DNA from: Mastigias papua
Taxonomy: Eukaryota > Cnidaria > Scyphozoa > Rhizostomeae > Mastigiidae
Length of the DNA: 64,000 nucleotides
Direction: 5' to 3'
Assembly (NCBI GenBank): GCA_964019165.1
Contig: OZ025280.1
Span: 12,952,428-13,016,427 of the forward strand
The position numbers and the translations under genes are program-made. The notes under the pieces were generated by a model, which was not told the origin of the DNA, did no database searches, and saw only the letters and a program-made list of their open reading frames with translations. Positions 35,064-47,275 of the stretch are shown here, in pieces. How positions within the stretch are numbered: the stretch's first letter is position 1; every line of letters begins with the position of its first letter.

Positions 35064-38000
35064 TCATCCAAGAACTTCACGATAGACAACATTACTGGTT
35101 GTTCTTCCACTGGATGTGAAGACTTTGAGGCCAGCAAATGATTTTGCTCTGGACATTGCTACATACAACTGACCATGACTGAAGACTGGTTTTGGAAGAT
35201 AAACACCTACATACCTTAATGACTGACCTTGTGCTTTATTGATAGTAAGGCAGTATGCAAGTCTTACAGGAAATTGACATCTGGCAATATTGATTGGCAG
35301 AGCAGAATCTTGCGACGTGAGTGCTATCTTTGGTAGCATAACATACTGGCCTCTGTGCTCACTTGTTATGATTTCTGCACAAATTACATGTCTTTGCAAG
35401 TCTCTGACTATGAGACGGGTGCCATTGCAGAGTCCTTTCTTAGGATTAATGTTTCTTAGCAAAATTATGGTGGCACCAACCTATTGGAAAAATAATGAAG
35501 AAGATGTAGTATGCAATATGCCCATGATTTACTTGAAATAATGTTGTGGTATAAAACATATATTTCTATCTTGCATGCTATACTGGAAAGGATGGTTATA
35601 TGTGGCAAACAATGTTCATAGAAATGCAGGGGAATGGTAATATGTTATATATGTTTAGTGACATGACAGAAGTATATTGTAGGTACCATCACACAAGAAT
35701 AATGGAGATGAGAAGGGAAGTGTCAATTTATTCCCAACAAAATATTTAAAAGAGAGACTGTCAGACAAAAATGTGAATGCATATAGTATAGATGAGATGA
35801 AATTGGGGAAGGTCCTACCTTGAGTTCCAGTTTATGCTTTGGTAGTCCACCTGGTGTTTGTGCATTCAGGAACTCTATTGCATATGCTGCTGCTTCTTCT
35901 GGATCATCAGTGACAACTCTATCTGTGCTGAGATATGTGTGCACTGGTCCCTGCAAATGGCTGAGAATCATATCATTAATTGCATGTGAATTCTCATTCA
36001 ACGGTGTTAAGCAGCAGCGGTCTGACATGTATAACGGATCTTGCATGAGAGCTGCATCACCAGGGTATATGCGAGGGTAGACAAAATTTATCATGTCTTC
36101 CAGTGACTGGGCCATGATATCTGCAGGAAGTGTGATTTGATCATGTTCATCATGTACCTCATCACCTGTGCCAAGCCCCAAGAGCCATTCAGAAAACTGT
36201 CTGTATGTTTGGTCTTGAATGGCTCTCATGTTTGTAACCAGTTGAAATTGATGAAAGTGTGCCCAAAGATGAGAATATTTGATGCACTGGCGAACTGTGC
36301 CTTCTCTACCTGCTCTGGGAACAACTGGAAGAACTTGCCGAAAATCACCCCCAAGAAACATAAACTTACCTCCAAATGCCCTATTAACCTGGGTAATGTC
36401 TCTTAGGAGGACATCAACTGCTTTTAATGCATCTGCTGGGATCATTGATGCTTCATCCCAAATAAATATTGTTGTCTCCCTTAGAATCTGAGCTTTTGCA
36501 CTTTGCCTTTTAATATTACATGTAGAATCAGGCAGCAATGGGATGGGTATTTGAAATGTGGAGTGTGCTGTGGCTCCATTGATGAGCAATGTGCTAGCAA
36601 TCCCAGAATATGCCATACATTTCACCTTTATTCCCAAAGCCTGAAGGTTATGTACTAAAGTATTGTACAGAAAGGTCTTACCTGTACCTGCTGGTCCATC
36701 TACAAAGTAGCATGTCTGATCAGAGTTAGCTGCAATAGCATTGACAATAGTGTCATGAATGTGCCGCTGATCCTGGTTCAACTGCTGCAACATTCTTTCA
36801 CCCTGTTCTCTCTCATGAGCAATGTTGATATTTGCAGTCTGATCCTGGGGATGGACAAAATTACCTGGAAGCTGCGGAAGATCAGAAAAATCAACATTTG
36901 AAATAGACTTACCATGTACCCTGAGGCATGTGTCAATATCCCAGAGACAGAGATGAATATGTCTGTCTTGCAATATAGTTTGTGGGTCATGGAGCTGATC
37001 ATGCCTTATGTAATCCTCACACATTGCTTCCTTGAATTCATCAAACAGAGCTCTGATGTCAGAAGGTGTTTGAAACACCATCAAAGTTGCAAACAACTGG
37101 CGCATTTGTGATGGCATGTTCATGACTGCAGCCTCCTGTAAGCAACGCCTATGTTCAGTATCATCCTCAAGCAACCCCATTGCTCTTGCTGCACCTTTGA
37201 AAGTGTCATGCACCTGACGATGAACTGTTCGCAGGTCCTGAAATGATTTCACTCCCTTCCTGTGTAGAAGGAGTAAACGAAGCGCAAATCGCTGTGGATC
37301 TGAGGGTTGGACTTGATACATACGACCAATGATAGGTGCTGTCTGTCTTCGTCGTGGGTTCCATTTCTTGGCTCGTTGGTCGAATGTGTAGTGCTCTGGA
37401 ATTTCATGATAAAGATACTGATGTGCATTGTGATCCTCCTCATTCAATTTAAAAAAAGCTGTCAATGTGGTGTTCTGACCAACTTGAGCAGCCCTGTCTT
37501 CATTGCCGTCACGTTAATAGACATTTTGCTGAAGTGGAAGGTGAACTGCCAGTCGGATAATGATGTGACTTTTGTCATGCATCTTGTATTGCATAATTCT
37601 AAATACTGCTTGGTGTGGTCCGACATAGCGTGCATTAAGATGCTGCAAGATCTCATCATGATTGAGATAATTCTGCCTAATTTCAATGTGAGCAGCATCA
37701 TTGCCTTTGTGGATGTATTTGAATATATACTTCACACTCCTAACTGTTGTGCACACTTCCACATTCATATGACAATTGAACTTCATCAGCAAATTCGGGT
37801 TGTGTGGTACTACCCATGAGTCGTTTACTGCATGACGACGTAGTTGAGCTCTGTGTTGCCCACGTCGTCTGTACAGAGGATATCCATTTACACTAAACTC
37901 TGTTTGCTGTTGGAGAGGTTTAGGGAACTTTTTTCTACACTGACCATTCTCCATGCAGACACATTCAGGATCCAAATCACCACAGGGGCCATGCATCATG

Positions 38001-39799
38001 TGTCTCTTAACTGTGTCATGGAATTCTGGGTGCAACTGCGGATCTGGAATTTCTGCAGACACCAACCGATCAACATCCTCAGTTGTTCTTGGTTTGTCGG
38101 CATCAGCAAGAAATAAAACCATGTGCGCATGCGGCAAACCCCGTTTCTGAAATTCAATAGTGTACACGTATGCATTTACTCAGCCCAAAACATTCTGCTG
38201 AATAAGGTCATGTATGAGCTCCTTCAATTTCAAATGAAAGACACGACTGACTATGTCTGGTCTGTCACTTGCATTTTGATGCGGGAGTAAGTTGTCTTGA
38301 ATTTCAGGCCACTTTGGGTTTGCTGTCATTGTGAGAAAAATGTCTGGTTTGCCAAGTTTTGTTACTATTGTCATTGCATCTTGGTATTTCTGATACATGC
38401 TTCGTTGACTGCCTTCAAAACTGGATGGTAATATAACTATTCGTCCAATATTTACATCCTCTGCTTGAGCTCGTCTGCCAATGTGATCCATTAATCCCTG
38501 ATATGACTCAACTCGCAACAATGACTGGTGTGTTCTGATATATGCCAGTTCATTTCCTTCTATTTTTGTGAAGGCATCAACTAAGTACTGCTGAAATAAC
38601 AGGCGTGAAAGGTGAATAGCTGAGAAGTTGTCACGCACTGCAATCCTATAAGCATAAAACTCATTTAAAGTGAGTCGTGCTCTGCGCCGTACATCTCTTT
38701 GCCGTTCATTTGCACAAATATTTTGTTGAAGGTCAACATTCCAACCTAACTCTCCATTGACGAACAGCAATGGATATGTCATAGGGTCTGCATTAGGGGA
38801 TGTGGCCTTGATCTTGACTGTGTTGGGAGCATTAGGTTGTGCTGGATACACCTCAAGATCTCTGTCTGCTGGATTTGGTGCTGCACCATCATTTCCAACA
38901 TACACTGCCGCAATCTCTGTTGTAGTCGGATTGGCATATCGCCTATCTTGGAATGGCCGTTTTGCAATTATCATTTTTACAGGCCGAACTGGTTGATTAT
39001 TTGCAGTAGCAATTTGCCTTTCCCTTTGAAGGATGTGGCCCATATTATGATACTGCCGTGCATATGGATTAATATCAAGTAGTTTATCCTGTAAAAGAAG
39101 CATGATATCTGGCCGAAGGTTGTGATTACGTGGATCATTGATCCTCTGCTGCATTGCATCATTTGTGTCTAAGATGTATAGCTGTGCATACTGAGGTTGC
39201 TGACCTTGTGGAGCTTCTTGTGCAGCTGTGAGATGGTATGCTTGACCATGAATGGTTACAACTCGTGGTCCTCTACCTGCATGCTCATTCAGTGTTGCAT
39301 TCCAAGATGCCATAGACATTGCAGCATTGTAGTGACGGATGTTGTCCAGGAAGTGACAGGAATGTGCTGTGTCACCACTGAAAAGCTCAACAATGTTATG
39401 AGGTGGGATTGCAATTGCTGGTAAGGTAACTTTCCCCTGGAAACAACACTTTGTGAAGATGCCCTGTGTTGTGCATTCCTCCTGGAAGTACCTAGCTCCA
39501 CAGTGTGTACACCTGTTGTTCATGTTACCAAGCTGATGCCTGGCTGGTAAATGAATGTAAAGTTCTTCAAAAATATCATCATCCTGAGGAAATTGTGGCT
39601 CTACTACCCCCTGTGCTATAGCTAGATTAAAAATTGGATTTTGCAACTGCAATTCAGCCAGATCATTTGCTGCAGCATCAACATGTTGGTTATCATTGTG
39701 CTGTGGTGCCTGACCTACCTGCCGTCGTTGATTCATGTCATTGCGATGTTGTATTCGTCTCCTCCTATTTTCTAAGCGAGGCCTCCTTACTCATGGCAT
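35064..39799 (-). pseudogene. Helitron Rep-helicase (HUH nuclease plus Pif1-like helicase), in-frame stops
   Basis: One minus-strand frame from ATG 39799 carries the whole protein, ~1.46 kb codons after removing an intron at 35481-35818 (GTAGG...TAG, phase 0). Domains in order: Arg-rich N-terminus; cysteine-rich segment CTHCGARYFQEE (~39510); Helitron_like_N; HUH motif RGLPHAH (~38130); Tyr pair KYIFKYIHKG (~37720); Walker A GPAGTGKTF (~36690); Walker B IWDEASM (~36460); QVLPVVPRAGR (~36330). The last exon has NINPKKGLCNGTRL, TINKAQGQS and YVAMSRAK. Three in-frame stops interrupt it: TGA 39791-39793, TGA 38180-38182 and TAA 37514-37516, but I see no frameshift. The enzyme would nick and transfer single strands for rolling-circle transposition. 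The absence of frameshifts suggests recent decay. Confidence 0.92.
35481..35818 (-). other. Intron in the Helitron helicase gene
   Basis: Donor CTCAAG|GTAGGACC at 35818 and acceptor TTTTCCAATAG at 35481. Joining in phase 0 links two conserved helicase blocks (LELK and VGATIILLRNIN) without loss. Confidence 0.75.
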
Positions 39800-42384
39800 G
39801 GTGGAAACAATTGGGTTAAATATGCTTACTGATAATGCAGAGAGTGTGAATACTGAGAATAGTTATGCGTGAAGAAATATAACCTGTAAATAAAGTGCCT
39901 GGTTGATTATAGGAGTATTGGTATAGATAACAGTGAAATTAAGAATGTAAGGCAGTAAGGAATAACAGAGTAAATAAGTCCTTCAGAGAAGATGAAAGAA
40001 ATTTATGTCTAGTAAATGATAGTATAGTAGAAGTGTTCAAGTATACAAATAAAATAATGCTTAGGAAAGTTGTAAAACTTCAAATGCTTGAGACTGTGAC
40101 AATAACATTTTCATGACTCCTATGACTCTCATGAAGCATGTAAGTAGTAGTGTATAGCTAACAGTAAAGTAGGAAGCACAATGACAATAGATACTGACTT
40201 ACAAAACAACAGATCATGAAACAAAGGAACAACTTGTGTATTCTTGAGTAGACAGTTAAAAATCTACAAAGATGGAGAAATCCAGCGAACTATAGAAGTA
40301 AATAGGATTATGATAACATAGAAATGAAATTTATTGCCGCATCCAGAAAATGTCATATGTGTTCATGAGTTCAGTTTTGTAATTGTCAAGACATATTCTT
40401 AGCAGGTTTCATATATCAGGTATGGAACTGTGTTAACGCCTAGAGTAGTCGATTACTGGTTTCATATAACGGAATTCTTATAAAAATATGTATTAACAAA
40501 AAGAACTTAGTAAATGAAAATACATAGTGTAGCTGCAGAAAACTGACTTACATACAAAACCAAGATAGTGACGAAAGCTGTCTGCGGTATAGAGTGACAG
40601 TTGCAAATCTATAACAGAGAATAGGTGAAAGTCAGTGGCAATGCCTCAAGCAGTTTTGAGAAAGTACATGTAGGTATGTGCTCCAAACACCTAATGTAGG
40701 TTAAGTACATAGAAAGAATGATTCATTTATATCTATGAAGAAGGGTTGTGAAGGATTGTAAAAGGTAAAAATGATAAAAGCAAAAATAAGTATCTATAAG
40801 AGAGCTAACTTGAGACAAAGTCAATGTGATGAGTGGAAGTGATATACCTAACAATTACAGGTGGGTGCATGACTTGACAGGTAATGAAAGTGTATAGAAC
40901 AAAATCAGGTAGTTATGAAGTAAATGGAAATGTAGTGGAAGGGAGCTAACAGAAGTTGGTTATATCAAAGATGAAAAGGTGAGGGAAAGACAATGGTCAA
41001 AAGAAAGAGAACTGAAATCGGTAGTAAGTTAAGAGAAAAGCACAGAACTAATGCTGTGGGATAAAGAAATGATGAGTGTAAAGATATGCTGGTGTTAATG
41101 AAATAAGACTAATATATTGTAAAGCAAAAATGGTTACTTACATACAGTTAAACAATTCAACGGAAAGGAACTCTTCAATTTGTAACTAAATGGTTTGAAA
41201 TCTATCAAAAACAGTATTGACAGAGTTGAAAATGTCTAAAGCACATACAGTGGAACAGAAGAAGTCAGCAAACTGGCAGCTAGTATACACAATTAATAGA
41301 AAACATAGCAAGCTGGCGTTGAGCCTTAATAGTCCTAAAAGTAGTATCAAAAAGAAGTATGAAAAAGCAAATATTAAATATCCAGTCTATACAACAGAGT
41401 CATGTAGCTGCAAAAACGAAGGAAATAGAGTACATAAAGTGAAAGGAAGAAGGAAATCCTACTGAATGGTGTCAACTAAATTTCATGCTCAAATACACAT
41501 ATATTTGGTGTATAAGAAACGAAGGTCTGGTGCTGGTAGGCAGTTTGATAAATTTGCTGGACATTTTGCTATCAAAAGTTTCTAACATGTCTCTTAAATT
41601 TCTTAGGCAACAAACGTCTCAAACATGTTTCCAAGGTAAAGCAAATAGTTCACTCACATTCAGAGATAAACTAATTCAAAGAACGATAAACAATGGTGTA
41701 GTAGTCCCTGAATACCCGTCCTCCACAGAACTTGCAAGCAATGTTTTCCAAAAATTTCCACTACTCCACTTACAGACAAATACATCAAATGGGGAAATAT
41801 TGGTGTCTTACAGAGGTGCAAAATTATGGAACGGCCTCTCAGCTGAGACAAAGTTGGTATCCACCCTAATAACTTAAAGACACTCATTTGATGTGGTGTC
41901 TCCATTATCAATTTGTGGATTGTTATATGTGTATTGTAAGAATGTCATGTTAATCATATATATAACTTCATTAATGTCAGGCTGAATTGAAAAGAAATTA
42001 CTAAATGGAAACTTATTGAGTGTGCAATTTGTGATAATGAATGCAAACTACATGTTAAGTGTAGTGTTGCAATATACAGTGACGTTCAGTGTTAAAACTG
42101 TTTAGAGTATCAACTCGAAAAATTAAGACTGGAATTTATAACAGTGTTAGCTTTTTTCAAATTGGGCAGGGTTGTTTCTTAACTGTCGAAAAATTGAGCG
42201 TACCGAGTCCTATAACCTGCTTGTTATAAAACAATGCTTGTATCCTACATTAACGCGCGAATAGTGAGGAGCAAATCATTTAGGCGGTGTGTACAATGTC
42301 CAAATGTGGAGTAAAACCCGAAACAATAAGTCCTTAGAGGATCTAGATTGGAGAAATTGGCGATTATGTATTTGAAACTACTTA
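39800..42384. other. Leader interior of the autonomous Helitron (3' half)
   Basis: AT-rich, with several minus-strand GTAAGT-like sequences (near 40205, 40550, 41137). No gene except the weak LINE-like tail below. The plus frame at 41217-41465 is unrecognised and lysine-rich because the DNA is A-rich. Confidence 0.45.
41590..41877 (+). pseudogene. Possible LINE reverse-transcriptase C-terminal tail
   Basis: A plus-strand frame ends with NTSNGEILVSYRGAKLWNGL and a short acidic/Ser tail to TAA. The 'YRGAKLWN.L' block resembles the C-terminus of LINE-type reverse transcriptases in invertebrates. The core RT is absent. It lies antisense inside the Helitron leader, so it may be captured DNA. Weakly supported. 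Confidence 0.32.
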
Positions 42385-42791
42385 CTCTTAGGTTCCTAAT
42401 AAACGGGCAGGTCATAATAGTAGGGGGGTTGGAAAATTTCCGCAAATTTAATAAACGGGGGGTCTTATTAAATGGGGGGGTCGGAATTTCGAAAAAATGT
42501 CAAAATCTCTAAAAAGCACGATTCCATAGAGGATATCTTTTAAAATACCCAAGAATAAGAAATATAAGCCAAATACAGCATGAAAATCTGTATATATACT
42601 GTAAGCATCAAAAATATATCTGATAAGAGCACACAAAGACAAACAATTTGTAAAAGTTGAAGAAAAACGGACAACCTCATCTGTCAAATACTTGAAAATT
42701 AATAAACGGGGGGTCCTAATAAGGTCCGCGGGGTCGGAACAAAATCGAAAAATTAATAAGCGTCCCGGGACGTTTATTAGGAACCTAAGAG
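42385..42791. mobile_element. Small TIR element (MITE) nested in the Helitron leader
   Basis: Flanked by TA at 42383-42384 and 42792-42793. Terminal inverted repeats CTCTTAGGTTCCTAATAAAC match for about 21 bp. Inside, AATAAACGGGGGGTC recurs in direct orientation near 42450 and 42700. 407 bp, no coding capacity. A TA duplication suggests a Tc1/mariner-type mobiliser. Confidence 0.82.
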
Positions 42792-42793
42792 TA

Positions 42794-45700
42794 CATACTC
42801 TATAATGATAACTATTGAGGTGTATAGAGGGCTATTTACGTTCACGAAAGCAGCGAAAAGAGAACTATAACGAACAGCAAGCAAACGTATGCCTGGATTG
42901 TAAGGTCGTTCACTCAAAAGGTACGTGATAATAGAAAGTAAAGAATGGCGACTTACAAACAATATGTCAAGTCTGTAAAGAACAATTCTTCGAGTGTGTA
43001 GTTGAACGTTGATAATCTATGGGGAAAATAGTAAAAAGTAAATGATTGCGAACAGTGGTAAGTCAAGGTCATGCAAGTTGACACATAAGATAGCTGTCGC
43101 TTCCAATTCGTGAACAAATCGTCAAGTGCCATTACGGAATAAAGTTATGAAATAATACTGAACCAGGGTATCCCATAACCTTGTCCAAAAGCTCACGCGA
43201 TGATATGTATGGGAATAGCAAGTGATTGACTTGAATGAATCAATGAATAAAACATACTACTTCTATGCAATACGTGGGATAGGTTGCCAATAAAACTAAG
43301 TAATGCACAAGATAAAAATTGAGTGAGAAATCTGTTGGAACTGGGCATCGCATGGTTAAAATAACATGATCCATTTAACCTGTAGGTGCTACATTGAGCA
43401 GAAAGTGTGGTACATGTAGAGAAAATCTATAAACAACGCGTGGATAGAGAGCAGGAACTTAAACGGAGTAGATGGGCGTGTATAGACAACAATATACCTA
43501 TGGGAGTAGAGGACACGACCTTGAAATGTTAGATTGCATCTGCTGTTAGATGACATAATAAAAGAAATAACAGGCTACATAATGAGTGTACAGGAGAATA
43601 AACAGACTCTAACTATACAAAGAGGAGTAATAAAACAACTGCAACTCACCTGACAGTGATACACCGACGGAACTACTGAACGCACGTCTTTCGCTGATCC
43701 TGTCTCGTTGAAGCAATGATCGCAACTGAGTTCCAGTGGGGTGGAAATCTCTCTATATCTGCGTGCGGTAACTTAGGCATGCTGCAAGTGGTTGGGAAAA
43801 TAGTGTTATAGAGACATACTGAAAGTAGAGCTATTGTGATAGCAGAGGCCATCCCTAATGTGTCAATTCCGCTCTAGACATGATTGAGTGCTAGAAGTAG
43901 AAGGTATGGCGTGTTTTGGCTAAGTGTTGACGCATTGGTGGTCCATGTCAATGAGCACTGTGTTGGTGTTCAATTATGTGATTTCCAATGGAGAGGCATC
44001 ACGCTAAGAGATAACTGCCGAAAAGAGACGTGAATGCAACTGCCCTCTGCTCCTTCAAAGGCATAGGCTATATGATATTAAAAGTGTATTTTCAGTAAAT
44101 ACTGAAAATTATTATAATACTATTCCTCCATCTGAGTAATATGTCTACTTGGGTGGAGTGCATATGCCAAAAATGGCGATAAGTACAGTACGTTATAATA
44201 TGTCACATTGAAAACTGGTATTATCATGTGCAGAATGATGTACGGAATTATGCATGGCATTTGAAAGCATAAGAGAATTCTCAGATGGTGAGAAGAACTT
44301 GGGAATCCCCTAGCAGTTCCTGTGCAAACTGAACCAAAATTGTACTGAAGTAGACTGAAAAGCTACGCGAATAATACGAACAGAAATACAGGAAATGACA
44401 GGTAAAATATTCGGGCATCTTATAGAATGACAAATCAAGTAGCTTGTAAGTAATAACGATCAGAATGAAAAACCTAGTCCAGAGCAGTCGCCATTTGACT
44501 GATCTGAAGAGGGACCAAATATCCCTGAAAGACAACCCCTCAGAGTTATATCTCATAAATAGTTCCACTAACCTTAAAATTGTAAAAGACAGTAAGTCAC
44601 TTACCTGACAGAAAAGCAATGACAGTTGAGTTGCAGATGTAAACACAGATGTAATATATAGAGTAATATAATGAGTAATGTCTCATGTATGGGGTACTAA
44701 ATACATATACAAAACATACCCTATTACATTCGAATGAAACAAAATGGGAATGTACAGCTATTTAGCTACAATGCTGCAAAGAATACATTGAACAACAGCT
44801 TAGCTTTAGTTTGGAATGACTGCATGGTAAAAGCTAAGGGCTAATTAGAATTGAATAGCAACATTCAAAACGTAAACAAAACGGCTTACTTCTGAGATAT
44901 CCTGAAGTCCTACATATGAGTTAAACTAAATGGCAAGTGCACGGTACAAACTCCTAGTATATCAGGGTATAATACTCTAGGATCTTATGAATACCAGACG
45001 TAGGCAGAAGTAAACGTTAGCAGTGGCACAGCGGCAATGTAGTAGCGAAAATCAAGCGAATCTGAAGAGAAATGGCTTGCCGATAACGCCCCAGAAACAA
45101 AATTATTAAACCTCTCTCAAATCATCATTAATAAATATCGTCTTTGAGGCAAACAGTAACCATTCTCCAATATAAATGCTTGCACGGTTAAATGGGCGAA
45201 TGAGAAATAAAATCAACAATTTAGCTAATGCCTAAGGATGACTGTGATGATACTTCATTTTCTGCCATTAAATTAAGCACCAATAACAACACTAAATTTC
45301 AGTCCAGCAAGGAATATTACTGTTAATACCTCGTGAATAGTTGCATCAAACTATAAGAGGAATATCACAGTGACTTTGTGAAGGAAAAGTCAATGGAACT
45401 GGAACATAGCATGTGTAACACAGCGCTGAGGCAAACCGAGAGAATCTCCATGAAAATAGTCCGCTACACCATATTTAGACCTATCAAACACAAACATTTA
45501 AGGATAAAAGCACTGATAAAACCAACTCGAAGCTTTTGAAAGAAATCAGGCGACTTACCATGTAGAAAAACGCATCGAAGTTCAGTTGAAATGCCAACAG
45601 CACAATCCCATCAGTGGAAACTCCTCAACCACGAACATGCGGTCATGTGTATTGTTCGGAAACAAAAGAACTGCTATCGTAAGATAACGTCAGGAACATA

Positions 45701-47077
45701 TCATATTTCACGCGACCATCTACAATAAAATCGAAACTCACTTACACTTAAAAGGTAGAGGGATTATACTAAACATCCTTAGCAAGTACGATATAAACAC
45801 TTCAGAGTATATATTTGAGCACAATTAACACAAATGCTCGCAGCAATCCAGTACCCCAGTGATAGAAACGGCGCTTAGCAAACCCCGCAAATGTATTCAT
45901 TCTAGAAGCAACACGGAACTGGGTTACAATTATTAAAAATTCACGGAGATTGTAGTAGATTCCACAGCGATTTATAGCATGTACAATTTCAGAATCTACT
46001 ACCCCACCGTGATAGCTATGTCTGAAATGAAACTGATCTCGGAAAACCCCTCAAAGTAAAACGACATGAAAATCACTGAGAAAACCCCTCGCTCATGACG
46101 GCACGCATGGGAAAACTATTGCACCAGACGTTGGTAGAAAAACAACGGCTATTTAGCGACGAAAATCAACAGGGCATGAACGAATCTGGCACCACCAACA
46201 TACCATGCATGCAATCTCGTGCGAATTTGCTCAAAATAGGTACATCTCAGACAAACTTCGCAAAGGCATACAATCAAGAAAGGATATAAAGGGGCAAATA
46301 TAAACCGATACTTTCACACATAAACCAAAGACTTATCTAGCCGAATGACGACAAATTTCTCCTCGAATTCACTACATAAATCTCCACCTTGCAAACACTG
46401 CCTAAAGTGGCAAACTGTCATGGCGAAATACCCCCGAGGGAAGGTATTGCAAACCGGGTGAAAATTTGGAAATAAACACCCAATGAAAGTAAAACATGCG
46501 TAGATCCGAGGAAGACAACACATTACAACATACATCAAATTAGAAGATATAACAAAAACGACAACTCACCTGCAGCAAAGACAGAACGTCTCCTCGAGGC
46601 AAATACTCAACTGTCATGCTGATAGTCGCGCGAGGGAGAACAGTGCAATCTGGCTGAAATCAAGGCCACAGGTTGCTGAAACCCATAGACAACGCATACA
46701 TCTGTGGAAGGAATCACTGCAAACTACGAATCAACACTTTTGGCACGAAAACAGCTACTCACCTGAGGGAAAAGTAACCACCTCTCCAATACCGCGAGGA
46801 TCCACATCAGTGTCTGAGAGCACGCGTGGTACTGGGAGCTGGTCAACTTTGCGGACGAAGACAATGGAGAACAATAGAGGCAAACAAAGGCTCGCATAAG
46901 GTCTCACAGACAGTCGAATATCTCGGCGAAAAAAACAGATAAAATTAGGATCTCAACATATGTACAAAGTAGAACACCCGCATCGACCCTCGAAACAAAT
47001 CTCAGCTCTAGCCCCCGCACCCGGCCGGAATAGATAATTTCACGCGCTACCTGCAGGCCCCTTTGCTGTTCGAGAAT
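42794..47077 (-). other. 5' leader of the autonomous Helitron: exon-like cassettes, no ORF
   Basis: On the minus strand, consensus splice donors follow short conserved blocks: at 46762 (CTCAG|GTGAGT), 46570 (CTGCAG|GTGAGT), 45558 (ACATG|GTAAGT), 44604 (TGTCAG|GTAAGT) and 43649 (TGTCAG|GTGAGT). GCCATGACAGTTTGCC lies near 46425 and a CATGACAGTTGAG relative near 46610. GGGAATCCCC lies at 44299-44308. No long open frame. Confidence 0.55.
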
Positions 47078-47148
47078 CACGTGGTACAAATCGAGCCCTG
47101 TTATTGGTCTGGCATAAATTAGCATATAGGCATCTTAGTATATGGAGA
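47070..47148 (-). promoter_or_regulatory. 5' end and promoter-like segment of the autonomous Helitron
   Basis: The terminus TCTCCATATACTAAGAT is followed by a CCAAT box (47103-47107) and a CACGTG box (47078-47083) at the same distances as in Helitrons A and D. Confidence 0.6.
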
Positions 47149-47275
47149 TATCTTTGTCTTCTAAACAATTTCATCCTGACTTTATTTCTTCCATGTGTGT
47201 TAATTCTGAAAAAACCATTTTGGTGCATTTGGTAGCTTTTAAAAAAGGTGTTTGTTGCTGGTCTGTATGCATTGA

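Larger units (their letters stand above)
32976..47148 (-). mobile_element. Autonomous-type Helitron (~14.2 kb), decayed
   Basis: 5' end at 47148 (minus): TCTCCATATACTAAGATGCC, preceded by A. 3' end at 32976: CTAG followed by T. TC...CTAG ends between A and T, a 3' hairpin and no target duplication are the Helitron hallmarks. A Rep-helicase gene lies on the same strand at 39799-35064. A long leader (39800-47148) holds splice-donor-like and GCCATGACAG modules shared with A-D. The extent is inferred by pairing this 5' end with the next same-strand 3' end; if the palindrome at 33 kb belongs to another element, the left limit changes. Confidence 0.7.

Noticed and set aside
38757..39424. Plus-strand ORFs in the Helitron Rep region
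   Set aside because: Opposite-strand shadows; the minus frame has the Helitron_like_N and HUH blocks.
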